From Ciona savignyi (taxonomy: Eukaryota > Chordata > Ascidiacea > Phlebobranchia > Cionidae): 64,000 nt of DNA. Within the stretch, counting starts at the first letter, position 1; each line of letters starts with the position of its first letter. Made by a program: the position numbers and the translations under genes. The DNA is taken from the NCBI GenBank assembly GCA_000149265.1, contig CH003157.1, positions 324,293 through 388,292 of the forward strand, in the 5' to 3' direction. Below the pieces are notes generated by a model that did not search any database, had not been told where the DNA came from, and saw nothing but the letters and a program-made list of their open reading frames with translations. Shown here piece after piece: positions 25,630 through 37,640 of the stretch.

Positions 25630-28600
25630 CAGGGGCGGATTAAGGTTGTACAAGGCCCCTGGCTGAAATTTCGACAGGGGCCCTATCGATATATAGCATA
25701 AATATAAAATTAACGTTAATAGGCTGAAAACACGACCTGAACCAACTGAACATTTTGTGTTATTGAAACAAAGCATCAGATAACATCAATCATTAATACA
25801 ATACTATCAAAAATTACAATGAAATTCACATATACAACGAACGAATATACAAATTCATCAAGCTAATAAGCATTCATCCTACGAATAATGTGTTAGATAG
25901 ATTTTTTGCGAGCTTTTCTGAGGGCGAAGTCGCGGATCAAATCAGTGAAGGAAAGTGAGTCAACAACATCATTTTCGATGCTCATAAGTGAGAGAAAATT
26001 GAGTCGCTCTTGACCCATGGAATTCCTCGCCTCATTTTTTATTCTTTTCAATTTCGAAAAGGATCGCTCTCCACAGCAGTTGGATGGTGCCATGTACAGA
26101 TTAATGCGAAGTGCGATGTGAACGTTTGGAAAGATGTGGCTACACATATTTTTATTCAACAGCAAAAGCATTTCTATCTCTGTACTTGAGTTCCGTGATT
26201 TTTTCTTCTCTTGACCACTAACGGTTTTGTAAAATTCAGAAAAATGAATCATTTCCGATGGGAAGCAGTCTTCAAAATCATTTACATATGTTTCCATTAA
26301 CTGGATTGCTGCATGACGAATGTCGTCTTTACTCAGCTCACATATGTTGGATAGGAATCCAAACTTGTTCTGAATGTGCATATACGAGTGCAAACGATGT
26401 TGTACAGCTGATGACAGTGCGTCCATAATTGGCAAATATACCTCACACCTGAATCGTTCTCTGGGTGAGAATATTGTTTCTTTCGAACAACCCTCATCGA
26501 ATTGGCGCTTCCTCGTCTTTTCTCGTTTTGAAGTTTCTTTGTACACTTTGACAACAGACTTCGCTATCCCTTTATCTTCATAATATTCAAATTCAGATCT
26601 CTGGCTTCTAACGAATTCGAGGAGAGATTCCAACAAATGAACTGCTGAATTCACAGGGAGTTTACTTCCTTGGAGAGTTAAACTGTTTTTTTGAAATCTT
26701 TCTAAGACCGTGTCCCAAACTTCCACCAAAATGGCAACTTCCAGCTGCTGATGCTTCTTTAGAAATCCTTCAGCCACAAGCCTACTGTCCCGCGGCTGAT
26801 TTTCATCAGATTGCAGTTCTTCTAGTGCTGACATATTCTCATGGTACCCTTTATTTAAAGCCCGTACCGCATCATACCGTGCTGACCACCTTGTGTCAGA
26901 CAAGGCCTTTGTAACAGGCAACCCCCTTAGATGCTTTCGGTGTACCTGCCATCGGTGGGTAGATGATACAAACCATGAATAGAGATTTTGAAGAAGATTA
27001 AATCATTCAACTGCATTGGGGCAACATTCTGCTGCACATTTTCCAATCAAATTTAAAGAGTGCGCTGTGCACGGTATGTAATAAGCAACACTGCACCTTT
27101 CACGGATGATTGCTTGCACGCCTTTGTACTTGCCGCTTATGTTAGAAGCATTATCATATGACTGGCCACGACAGTTTTGAATGTTTATGCCATTTTCTTC
27201 CAGGAACTAAAGAATTATTCGAGCAATTTCTGATCCAGTGTGAGAATATATCGGTATGAACTTTAAGAATCGTTCAACAGGGCCAGATTGTAGAACATAT
27301 CGAATAACCACTGTGAGCTGGTCCACATGCATGATATCAGGAGTAGAGTCAACAGATATTGAAAAATACTTAGCTGTTTTGATTTCATCAATAATTACAC
27401 ATAAAACCTTTTGACCCATGAGCTCGATCAACTCCTCACAAATAGTTGAAGATAAATAAGACGCATGGCCTCGACCCTTGTTTGCATGCTTACTAATATG
27501 TTCAGCTAGAAACGTGTCGTACTCACTCAGAAGCTCAAGTATGCCTAGATAATTACCATTGTTGGATGAACCTATTAGTTCATTCTTGCCACGAAACGCG
27601 AGGCCACGGACACAGAGAAATTTCACAACACTGACTAGCCTCCGAAGAAGTTCTTGCCAATACTGGACTTCGCCTTCATACTGCTTCACCAGATCGCTGT
27701 CTATCTGACTGGATGACTTTCGAGCACATAAAGCTGCCATGGCATCAAGGTGCTGTTTAGAATTTTCATGATTCATAAGTATTTCATGAGCATGTTTCCA
27801 ATTATTTAATCCACTGGTCAGCTTACTCACTGTACTTGACATTAGCTTGCATACAAAACAATAAACTCGTCCACTTGTTTTAGAATAGCATAACCAAGTT
27901 CTATCAAACTGTTCTCCTGTTCTTGCATGAACGCGCTGAAACAAAGCTATACTACAGTATCGGCGTTGTGATTCTTTCTCCAACTGTACCACTGATTCTT
28001 TAAAACCATGATTTTTATGCTGACATAAAGATGAACCACGCTGTATCCAGTAATTTCTCAAGTTTTCAGAAATTTTTTGTGGCCAAAAGTTAAGATCATC
28101 ACTAATAACATCATCCGTTACACTTTTAGGTTCAGAACAAGCATTAACATCCTCATCCAATACATGCATAGAAGATCCATGTATAGTCTGATTTCCAATG
28201 TCCAACTTAGGCGAAATGGGTTCATCCTCACCTGCTGTTGTACTTCTACTTAGTTTAAGGCAAGTTGTAAGTTTAGGAATCTTTTCAGCAAGATGTGATT
28301 CTTTTTTCTTCTTTTCTAAAGCAGCTGCACGCTTTTGTGCTCCACTAGGATATCTACGCTGCATCCTAAGAGTAAAGTATAAAAACTCATGGGCCACCGG
28401 TTTAACAAAAATACAAAATTAGGCAAATTTCATGCTGAAGACTAACACCCATTTCATCTGTTGGCTAACAGGCTACCGGCTAGCCTAATCATACCGGGCG
28501 AAAGTTTTGACCATCAAAAGTTACACCGCCTGCACTAATTTAATCTAAAATTAAACTGTAAATGTAAACTTTGTTAACTTACACTTTGTTCACGTCTAAT

Positions 28601-28853
28601 ACTGAAAATATGACAAGACCAAGGCTCGCAATTGCGTCCTCGAAAAAAACAGTAGTGTGTGACGTAACAATGTACATATAGACGCAACAAAGCCTTATTA
28701 CAAAGTATAACGTTCAATCAGTATAAATTTAAACAGTTATTGAAGTACCGATAATAATTTAATCGTATGATCTAGTTAGGAATTGGGGGCCCCTTAATGA
28801 TGGGGGCCCCGGGCTGCAGCCCTGTTAGCCCCCCCCTCCTTAATCCGCTACTG
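25630..28853 (-). mobile_element. hAT transposon inserted in the Ty3/gypsy element
   Basis: 3224 bp flanked by a perfect 8-bp target duplication CCTGGCGC (25622-25629 and 28854-28861), diagnostic of hAT. Ends are inverted: CAGGGGCGGATTAAGG on the left and CAGTAGCGGATTAAGG as the reverse complement on the right. It carries one long minus-strand transposase region. It inserted after the host Ty3/gypsy copy and looks younger. Confidence 0.95.
25893..28364 (-). pseudogene. hAT transposase, TTF/ZMYM1-like type (two in-frame stops)
   Basis: One reading frame of about 820 codons. The N-terminal part (about residues 90-200) is a TTF-type zinc finger (GRVYCFVCKLM ... NSKQHLDAM). The centre shows the catalytic Asp context FSISVDSTPD and later IPCTAHSLNL. 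The C-terminus is the hAT dimerisation domain with CCGERSFSKLKRIKNE. This is the DUF4371/ZMYM1-like branch of hAT transposases, which cut and paste the element. Two nonsense codons interrupt the frame, near 27204 (after EIARIIL) and near 27004 (after CCPNAVE); otherwise it is open. MQRRYPSGAQKR (about 28364) is the preferred start. Probably inactive, recently so. Confidence 0.85.
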
Positions 28854-30911
28854 CCTGGCGCGGACGTAACTACTATTCCTGAAACGGTCAGACGGGGGCA
28901 GACGAGAGAGACGGCGATTACGCACGTCTATGACACAGCCAAAATGGGCAAGAAAGTCATTACCTAGAATGGGATATCTTACATTGGCTACTTGGAACCT
29001 CCAGCGAAAGGAACCTACGCCACGAAATGAAACATTCAATTGCCTAACACCAAACGTCTCGATATTAGTCCCATTTAAAGCGCAAAGCTTAGAGCCATAT
29101 CTTTGATAAAATCTGTCGCTTGAGGCGGAATAATAGATACCTCTGAGCCAGTATCGACAACAAACGACAAACCATTAATGCTGTCACGCACAAAGAATAG
29201 CCCTGAATTCTGCTTAAAATTATCAAAGCAAGAATAAGCCGCAAAACGCGCTCGTTTATGATTCGCTGGTATCCGAAACGAGCGCGAAACTAGTTTTTTG
29301 GCATAGTCGAGTCAGAACTTATCCAATCACAAGGTTGAACGCATCTATCGGCATTCCTACCAAAACGGACATGATAATGGCACAATCTACGCTGGTCCCG
29401 AGAGAAATTACGAGGGCCTGGGCGGCGATTATTACGAAAACTACCACGACGTTGTAATTGCGAGGGCGGCAAGTCTCGGGGGTGATAACCTGAATGACGA
29501 CTATCATAATTGTCGGGCGGTCGATCATAAATCGGACGAGGCGCATTGTGCGTTAATTGTTGCAGCGACCTTGTTATGCTTTCTAAACGCCTCTCTAAAG
29601 AAACGTTTATAAGCTCCAGCTTTCGTAAGTGTAAAGCACCTTCTAAATGCTCCGACCTACGTCCAGACAACATCGTGTCTGCTCTCGCGGCTAAATCATC
29701 AAGACTGAGATGACATAATGCTTTTAACACAATGGCAACATCTGGCGGCAAACATTTTAACAACCGGTTACGCATAAATCTAACCCACGACTCATGATCT
29801 CGGTTTGATCCAAGCAGTGATTTCATTTTAATCACAAAATCACTGGGCGAATCCTCACCGATCTCAGTCGTTTCCAACAAAATCTCTAATTTCTGTTCTT
29901 CGCTACGACCGTATCGCTTTAATAGCGCAGACTTCAGGGACTCATACGGGTTAGACGACAAAGCATCAGTGCAATCGACAACGCGAGTGTATTGTGACTC
30001 GTTTAACGCCATCAATACAGACTCGTATTTGCCAGCCTCCGATAGGACGTTATTATTTAGAAAAATTAATTCAGAACGAGTAAACCAGTGCTCTGGACTC
30101 GATTCCCAAAAACGCGGTAATTCTACCGTTTTAGCCTTAGCCCTCACATAATTTCTAGACGGGGCAAGAGCTAAAGTTTGTTCAAAGTCACAGGTCTGGG
30201 GAAATTCAGAACTCATGACAGTATCCTCGTTAAAAGGATTTCGGCTAGAAGCCTCGTTAAAATGGGTGGTGGGTGTAACGTTCGTTTGCGGATATGAAGG
30301 CAGATTCGGAGCACGATCGAAAACATCACTAACCTGGCCGCGTTGAGGGACAGCTGACTCGGGTAGTATTGGCGTCGAGAAAGGTGCTTCACTAAAACGC
30401 CTCTGTGATGTGTTTTTCGGCCTGGGGAAAGACAAACCGAATTTATGCATGGTTGCTAATGCTAGTTCTTACGCACAAACAACCTGAATCAGTTCGCAAA
30501 AGTTAAAATTCTCAGACCTGATAACGTGAAGCTGGGTTACACTCACGAAAGGTCTTCGTTAAAATAAAATAGATATTTATATAAAAAATAAAATAGTTAC
30601 AAAATTACGATACTCTGGTAGAAAAACGATGTCTTCTTCTGGCTCTTTATCGACGTCTCGACGCTGATCCGTGGAAACAAACCTGTATTCTTGGTTTTCT
30701 ACAAATCGTTACTCGAAATCTTGGCGTAGACAACTTCTTTCTTGATTAAAATTTAAAATGTTCTGATCTTCCTCGACTCTTCTTGTTAAAGCAGACAAAG
30801 TTCAAATGTACAGTTTCTTCTTTCTTCTAAAACTTCAGGCTGAAGCTTGCGTATTATTACTTTTTCTTCCGTTTAGGTTGCGTGTTCACTCACGATTCTT
30901 AAGGTCACCAA

Positions 30912-32399
30912 TGTGGGAGCTCGGCTTTTTCTTTTAGTTAGGGGATTGGGTTAGGGGTTATATCTCGCCTTAACCTTGGGTTTGAGCCGAACCAGCGCAA
31001 TAGACGGTAAGCACTTAATGTACATCAAACTGAGGCTACAGCTGATCGACATTTGTGACGTCATAAAGTAGCTTATGGGAACTCCTGATGTATTATGGGT
31101 AATTTTTTTCCTAGGAGAGAGTTGTTCATGCGAAACGACAAGTAACTTGTGGAAACACCTGGTGTATTGTGGATTATATCTACCGGTATATATCTAGCGC
31201 GCTTCTGTATGAAGATTTTAAAACATTTCGAAATGTGATGGGTGCTAAACCAAATGCTGGGTATTCAGTGGTGTGCTTAGTCTATGCACTGCACACACTA
31301 TTTATTCTATGAAACTGCACACACTTATTTGCGTGAAAACTAACTCTAAGCCTGAACCCCAACCCTAACGCTAATCTCTACCTGAACACCAATCCTAACC
31401 CAATCAGTCAACCATGGGGTTATTGTGCATTGGTATTGATATAATACCGGTATTAAATTTGCGGTAGCCTACCTCTAAATACTACAGGATCGCTTGGATT
31501 GCATGGATCGCTTACTATACTTCGTAATTACAAAAGCTATAATATTAATGTTAGGGTTGGGGTTAAAGTTAGTTCTGGGGTTGAGACTAGTGTTAGGGAC
31601 AGGGTGAGAATTACTTTCCATAGCAATCTAAGTGAATCAAGCGCTCCAAGCGATCCCGTAGTATTTAGAGGCACCCTTTAATTTGTGAATTTTCTGGATA
31701 TTGATCAAGGAGATGCGGTTTTAAAATCATCTTTGCCGATATACAGTTTGAAAAGAAGAGAATCGGCCTAAAAAAAGTAAAAAAAGGTTTAAAAAAATTA
31801 CGCACAACACACCAGGAGTTCCGACAAGCGACTCGGTGACGTCACAAATGTCGATCAGCTGTAGCCTCAGTTTGATGTACATTAAGTACTTACCGCAATA
31901 GACAGACTTATCCTTTGCTGTCTAGAGTTCGCCTGCCAATACTGGGCAGCCACTTAACTGTATAACAAAGCTGTCCTTTTGACTTGGTTCAGAATATACA
32001 GTTTAGACTTTTAAAGAGAGATTTATTCTCCAGTGGTAAATCGAGCAGCAATTCAGTATTTGATTAAGTTTGTTATTATAGGTAATCTGACGAGCAGCAA
32101 TTCGGTACTTTAGTTAGTTATTGTAAGTTATATATTGGGAGTGAAAATGTTGGGGTATATATAGCGTTCCAAATAAATGCACGAAAAAGGGCAAACTGCA
32201 ACGTTGCGATAACAGTACACAATAGATTCGTACTGGCGTCAGTTAATTACTGTTTAGTACATAGATAATTACTCACGGCGGTAAAAACAGAAGCACGACA
32301 TCTTTCTAAACTAATTATACACGTAACAGATTTCAGCTGGCAAACGCACACGTCGATTAAATAAACGATAAACTATACAAGGCAGTCGAATATGCGACA
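30912..32399 (-). repeat. 5' LTR of the env-bearing Ty3/gypsy element, interrupted
   Basis: Once the 889-bp insert and its 9-bp duplication are set aside, it is about 590 bp and matches 20830-21421. The sequence just inside (TTGGTGACCTTAAG on the minus strand) is a plausible primer-binding site. Confidence 0.85.
31006..31894. mobile_element. Mutator-type non-autonomous element in the LTR
   Basis: 889 bp flanked by a perfect 9-bp duplication GCAATAGAC (30997-31005 and 31895-31903), the size typical of Mutator-like elements. Terminal inverted repeats run about 100 bp, beginning GGTAAGCACTTAATGTACAT on the left; the right end reads the same on the opposite strand with few differences. TGACGTCA occurs in both ends. 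The centre contains a second inverted repeat of about 26 bp (CTCTAAATACTAC ... GTAGTATTTAGAG, about 31473-31673). No coding capacity. Confidence 0.85.
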
Positions 32400-32559
32400 T
32401 ATCGTTTATAGTCAGCCATATTTTCGCTCATAGAAAAGACTTTGACCAAATCACCATAGCTGCGGTAGGCATTGGAGTTGTTTATTAACTAGGAATAACT
32501 AAAGATGCTGGATTGTACAAATTCTTCAATAAAAAATGTGCGGGCTTTAGTTTTGACCT

Positions 32560-33420
32560 TGGGGTTTAGCCATAGATAGTGCGGGTCTTCCATTTTCGGC
32601 CCAAGGGCCCCGCGAGTGTAAAGGCGTCTAATATTAAGTATTGTGTTGCAAAGAGAGCGTATAGGGAATAATCGTTTAAAGTCGACGGAGGTATCTCTAA
32701 GGGTCGAGTGTACAAAGGCAGCTAGAGTCGCTTGTCCGAAATAAAGCTTTTCTCATTTCTTTCAGGGGGGCGTGGTATTCATCATCCAACAGTCTATTGC
32801 ACCATTTTGCTTGCAAAGCTAAAATATATGCTTCCAGGTCAATCATGGCAGCCCCACCGTTGTTTACGGGGCTATATAGAGTGCTTCTTTTGTTTCGCTC
32901 CCACTTGGAGCCCCACACAAATTTAAAAAGTATTGAATTCAGTGATGAAATTAAAGATTTCGGGAGTAAAACTGGTAGGACGCTAACTTTGTAAGAAAGA
33001 AGTGGTATTAACAGGGCTTTAACAATGGTTATTTTTTTAATCAGAGTTAATGTGCGCCCAGACTATATATCTTTAAAATAGCTTCAATTTTTTTAAGTGG
33101 TGACGCAAGATTAAGGTCTAAAATAAGTTGTGCGTACTTTTTTTAAACCATCACAGCAATATGGCTTATGCGTGCATCCTTTTTTGCTTCCCGCATAAAA
33201 CTCTAATAACTTTTGCAAATTCAAGAAGCAGCCGGACAATTTCCCAAAGTTATTTGAAGCCCCGGGTATTGGACAGGCGGGAATCTCCTCGAGCAAGTGG
33301 CGAGTTTGTGGCCGAGTTTGCAACAATGCTTGCAAGTCTCAGTTTGTCCATGGTACTTTACAAACAGTTCATATCCTGCTACATTTATGTAGCTTGGTAT
33401 CGGTCTTTTTTCCAAGTCTG
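32560..33420 (-). mobile_element. Non-LTR retrotransposon (LINE) fragments
   Basis: Minus strand. 33221-33415 carries a CCHC zinc knuckle (CKHCCKLGHKLATC) after INVAGYELFVKYHGQ, as in LINE ORF1 proteins. 32697-32918 carries WGSKWERNKRSTLY and LEAYILALQAKWCNRLLDD, typical of the region C-terminal to LINE reverse transcriptase. The endonuclease and reverse transcriptase core between them are absent, so this is an internally deleted or rearranged relic. Confidence 0.6.
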
Positions 33421-33421
33421 A

Positions 33422-33748
33422 TTACTCAAGCATTGCCAGCCGAATACCAGTTGACAAAATGCCCAGAAGGACCTTTCTATTTTTTTTATTTTCGTTTTGT
33501 CGTTGCCATAAAACAGACACAACATCTTCGCCACCCCTGCTTTGGAGTTTAATCTTATCATGCATTTTCATGGATTGCTTTCCTTTGATTAACTTGTTGA
33601 ATTCGTGGATCCAAACTTTACCTTGGCCTTCCAGTATAGCTTTAACGACTGGACGAAATTTACCGGATTTAAACGCCCATGAACAAATTGAACATGCCGC
33701 TACCTCGTTCTTGTAAAGAAGCCATGGGAATTTTTCTTCCCGTACATT
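33422..33748 (-). pseudogene. Zinc-finger-like coding fragment, unassigned
   Basis: A 108-codon open stretch without a clear start. It contains EEKFPWLLYKNEVAACSIC, SWAFKSGKFRP and, further on, HEFNKLIKGKQSMKMHD. An aromatic FPWL-Y lead into C-x2-C followed by spaced His residues resembles the TTF/BED-like fingers of ZNF862-type and hAT-derived proteins. A frame with similar composition continues upstream beyond a stop at 33749. It could belong to the LINE ORF1 next to it, which is in another frame. Low confidence. Confidence 0.3.
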
Positions 33749-33899
33749 TTAAACTTTCTTCCTTGGACTTTTAGTTAAAACCACCGAAGAATTAGAACTC
33801 TCATCTTGGGACGAAACACTGCATAATATTGCCTTTCTTTCCAATTCTATACGCTTTTGGAAAGTGGAAAAATAAAACTGCCAATACTATATTTTCTTT

Positions 33900-34370
33900 T
33901 GGACAATTCGGAAAAAGATTTCAACTGGTGGTAGGATATAAAGTGTGTTTGGTATTTGTGTCAACACTATAAAGTATTATACGTTTGTTTGTAAACAATG
34001 GATATCAATTACGCCACGGAACATATTTACCAACATCAATAGACTTTCACTTGCTTGTTTCAAGATATCTATTTTATTATTGTCTATGACCTATAGGTGT
34101 TGTGTATTAAGTTCGGGTATTCCCAATGCCCGTAAGTGCACTGTGATTATTTGTTTCTAGGCCTATAAACGTGATGACCTGGGTTAGCCTATTACGAACG
34201 AAGGAAAACATTTCAGCGGTAGATAGTCAAATAAAACACAATACAAATTACATCGACTCTTTGATGTTAGTATCACTTAAACACGCAGTTAACTTTTTGC
34301 CTGAATAAAAAAACAGCTTTGCGTCGAATTTGCAACGTTGCGCCGTAACGTTAAATTACCAAATCAAACT
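33900..34370. other. Intergenic, no gene seen
   Basis: AT-rich sequence without convincing frames or repeats. By unit order a Kelch copy would be expected to the left of the R1 block that follows, but none is present. Confidence 0.35.
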
Positions 34371-34787
34371 TATTATCTACGGTTAATTTCCCAGCTGACC
34401 GAGTCGATAAATTTCCTATGTAATCGATCATGTAGGTTCTGAATCCAAGACGGAACCATCTAAATTCCACCACAGTAATTCTGCCAGAATATTTGGATAG
34501 AAACACAGCACAAAAATAACAAACTTATTTAAGCAGATAGTAGGGGTGTTTATTTGCCTTTTTGACACGACCAAATTTAACGATTTTTTATAGTTTGGTC
34601 AAAACGATTTCTAAAACAATGGCAAATTAAAATTAAAAAAGTATTATTATTTGGAAAAATATATTTTTTTAAATCATACTCAATATTCGCAAAGTATTGC
34701 AATATGACGGCAAATTTATAAGTCCACCGAAGACACAGCGGATTAGTAGGCGACCAGTTTCGAATCTACAAACCTTTGGCTTAAAGG
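34371..34787 (-). repeat. R1 block, copy 2
   Basis: Reverse orientation of 3094-3520, with the same junction to the BEL/Pao end (GGCTTAAAGGAGACACACTA). The corresponding open frame is interrupted here. Confidence 0.65.
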
Positions 34788-36870
34788 AGACACACTATAA
34801 GCAAAGGGGCGGGGTTACATCATGATATACCTTTACCCGTTCATGTTAGCAACGAAAATACTTTTTCCCACTCATGATTTACCCCGTCCCGCTCATGTTA
34901 GCAACGAAAATACTTCTTCCCACTCATGATTTACCCCGTCCCGTTCATGTTAGTGACGAAATAACCAGCCGCGGATGTCGGGTCGAGTGCGTGCGCAATC
35001 AGTCGGGAAATCGCTCTAGTTTACGCTTTTTCTTGATTGGTCGTCGGCTGGGTTGAGGCAACAAGTCATTCTAGCGAGCCGCGCTAGTGAGTCAAGGCTT
35101 TCCTTTGAACTTACTGGACGCTTTAAACCACAGAAACGCTGCTTCTGACTAATTCTCTTGGTTTCGGAATCTGAGTCAATGTCTTAGCATAAGGTTTATT
35201 CTGCATCTTAAAACAACACGTCACGTATAAGCTGACGTTGTCTTTTCCGGCGTTGAACAGCCTCTATGCATATTTTATAACACACATAAAAGTATGAACT
35301 TGCAACAGATTCAGGTTTTGGCAGGTCGAAACTTCGGTAGATTCGCTCTGTTGGTTGTGGCCGTAAAACCGTAGTAGGCCAGTCTATAGCGGGACGGTGT
35401 AGGAACTCAGGGCCGGAATGCCACGTTCCTGTCTTCATCAGGGTCCCTGCCGTCGTTCCACGTGACGCTTGATCAGCTGGATTCAGTTTCGTAGGAACGT
35501 GTCTCCAGTCGTGCACGCTTGTGTATGCTTCGATTTGAGAAAGACGGTTTCGAGAGAAGACCGAGAAGTTTTTGCAGTCGGAGAAAAGGCTTTGTAGAAC
35601 AATTGTCGAGTCCGTCCAGTAGATACACGGGCAATCGTCCAGCCCGAGTTCCCTTTTTCACGGTTCGCGATAATCACGGCGTCAAGTGCAGCTTTGAGTT
35701 CCAATCTGGGGATTGTGTGCTTACCAGAATCGCAGAGAAGAGACTTTCCCATGACGAACGAACATGTCGTGTTGTCATTCTCGAAGGTGGTTCTAAAGTA
35801 GCATACGTAACCACGGGCGGCGGTGGATGCGTCTGCAAATACATTGATTTGTACCCTGGGCGTCGGACGACGGGCTATTGGTTTAAGGTCAAGGCACCAA
35901 GAAATTCTAATGCGGGTCAGCTTATAGCCTAATGGATCGAAAAGTGAATTGGTAACGGAAAGCATACCTCGTCGTGTCAGCGGTTTTGTCGGGAGAGTGA
36001 TGTCGAATCTGAATTCGTCGTCTTGGACGCACCAATTGATGCCCAGAACACGTTCATGTACCTCTTCTCCTAGCGGAATATCTTGCACCACCTTTGCTCG
36101 ATTATCGACCGGAACGGATTCCATCACAGCGACCACTAGTGGATAGCCACTTCGTCCAGTTTAAAGCCACCCCATTGAAAGTAGATTACGTAAATCCTTC
36201 ACAAGTTGGATGCCGGCTACATCATCAACGGCGGTTACGAGGCAGTCGTCCACGTAAAAGTTATTCTTTACAACTTCGGCCACTCGTGGATGAAAAACTT
36301 GCCAAATTCTCTGGGCAGTTTCGCGCAGACAGAAAGTTGCGCAGCACGGTGACGAGCGGGCGCCAAACCAGCATGCAATTTCATGCGGTGCGGAACGGGT
36401 GATTTGGTCAGGTCGCCTCCTGGCCACCACAAGAATCTCAAGGCGTTTGGAGCAACCAGAACTTGATGAAACATTGCTTCTATGTCCAATACGATAGCCA
36501 CGCGTTCTCTGCGGAATCTCATCAGCACTCCTACCAGTGGGTTCACTAAATCGGGGCCCTTCATCAGCTTGTCATTTATAGATTGTCCTTCGCATTTCGC
36601 CGCACAGTCATACATGATACGAACCTTGCTTGGTTTCTTTGGGTTAATTACAGAGTGATGCGGGAGGTACCATAACTTGTTGATAGTATTCACTTCGTTC
36701 TCTGGCACTACTTCTGCGTACCCATTCTCGCCAGTCGCTTCTTCAAACTTGATAGTCTGCTCCTTGCCATTGGCAGGCTATCCGGTAAAACGGTGCTGTC
36801 GTCTTTCCATAGTAGCGGCAGTTGGTAATGGCCTTCAACTATTTCAATTCGGCGCGTCATTATATCGTAA
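34788..36870 (-). mobile_element. BEL/Pao retrotransposon fragment 2
   Basis: Broken minus-strand fragment with the same parts as at 1-3093: the outer end GACACACTATAAGC, RNase H region (WRHVPTKLNPADQASRG), and reverse transcriptase ([30 protein letters not shown]). The outer end contains a local tandem duplication of about 64 bp (CTCATGATTTACCCCGTCCC, twice between 34870 and 34960). Several breaks; no integrase or Gag. Confidence 0.8.
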
Positions 36871-36924
36871 GCCATGACGTCTTCTTTTCAGAACTTTATG
36901 CCAAACTCCGACACCGCGGACGCC

Positions 36925-37640
36925 CTGTTTTATTGCATTCGCGCCCATTGTCACTTTCAGTAAAAAATTGCCGTGTTTTGCTTTTACACATCACTCCACT
37001 TGGGACTCAACAATGGTTCTTTTTAGAACTCACACTTAACTTGGGCAAGGCATTCAACGGACATTGCCTGGACCCAGCGGATTAATGGGTTCTACCAAAT
37101 TGCAGGAACGTGTCTATCATACACAACATATACTGCAATAGCTCCGATAACCCGACGATGGCCGTGAGGACCATTGTCCATGTGTTAACCCCTTTAGCAC
37201 CAATGCTTTATTTATGCCTTAATCGAGGCAAGTGCATTTGGCCGCTGGTCGCTAAATCAAAAAGGTCACTTTAGGCTGTCCTTCAAGATGCAATGTCGGT
37301 GCTTGTCTGATGTCTGACTTTGGTAACTCGTTCAGAATAGCCTACACTTCAGAATATAGACTAAAGACGTACGGCAATTGTTTATTCTGTAAGCTGCATT
37401 TTATTACTGAGAATGCGCATAGTAACGCGGTTGGTGGCATATATTGTACGGTACATACGCAACAATATATAGGAAAGGTAAATACGACGCAAATTACTTG
37501 TTAGTAAAAATACGTTCACATGTTCAACAAACAATATACTTGACCATTATATACACAAACAATTATATTAGTTCCCGAAAGCATCGATTCACCACACCCC
37601 TTTAAGTCTCCCATTCACGGGAATAAACATGAATATCCTA
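36925..37640 (+). repeat. R2 repeat with R3 inserted, copy 1
   Basis: R2 (about 37020-37190 and 37590-37640) is interrupted by R3 (about 37195-37588), a roughly 400-bp repeat also found at 50700-51190 and 59740-60135. CCCCTTTA occurs at both edges of R3, consistent with a target duplication of 5-9 bp. The same R2-R3 nesting occurs at 59.6-60.2 kb, so it predates the unit duplication. No coding sequence. Confidence 0.55.

Larger units (their letters stand above)
20830..32399 (-). mobile_element. Env-bearing Ty3/gypsy retroelement with inserted transposons
   Basis: A retrovirus-like fossil read on the minus strand between two LTRs. Parts from right to left: 5' LTR, Gag (29290-30450, ending in the Cys-rich C-x3-H motif CHYHVRFGRNADRC), protease (VVDTGSEVS near 29150), reverse transcriptase (about 24488-25456, FVYIDDLIVHS), integrase (23395-24507, YHPQSNGIAERFF), an envelope-like region (21622-23209, with a hydrophobic segment NPYVSLFFFSCMCMSMF) and the 3' LTR. 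A hAT transposon (25630-28853) splits protease from reverse transcriptase, and a Mutator-type element sits in the 5' LTR. It is broken in several places. The LTRs differ at several percent, suggesting moderate age. No target duplication was identified. Confidence 0.85.

Noticed and set aside
31340-31610. Telomere-like CCCTAA and TTAGGG tracts
   Set aside because: They are short, irregular and mirror-image within the Mutator-type element; not an interstitial telomere array.
37020-37190. R2 as a tRNA-derived SINE
   Set aside because: Weak box-like words are present, but no convincing A and B boxes with correct spacing and no tRNA fold could be seen.
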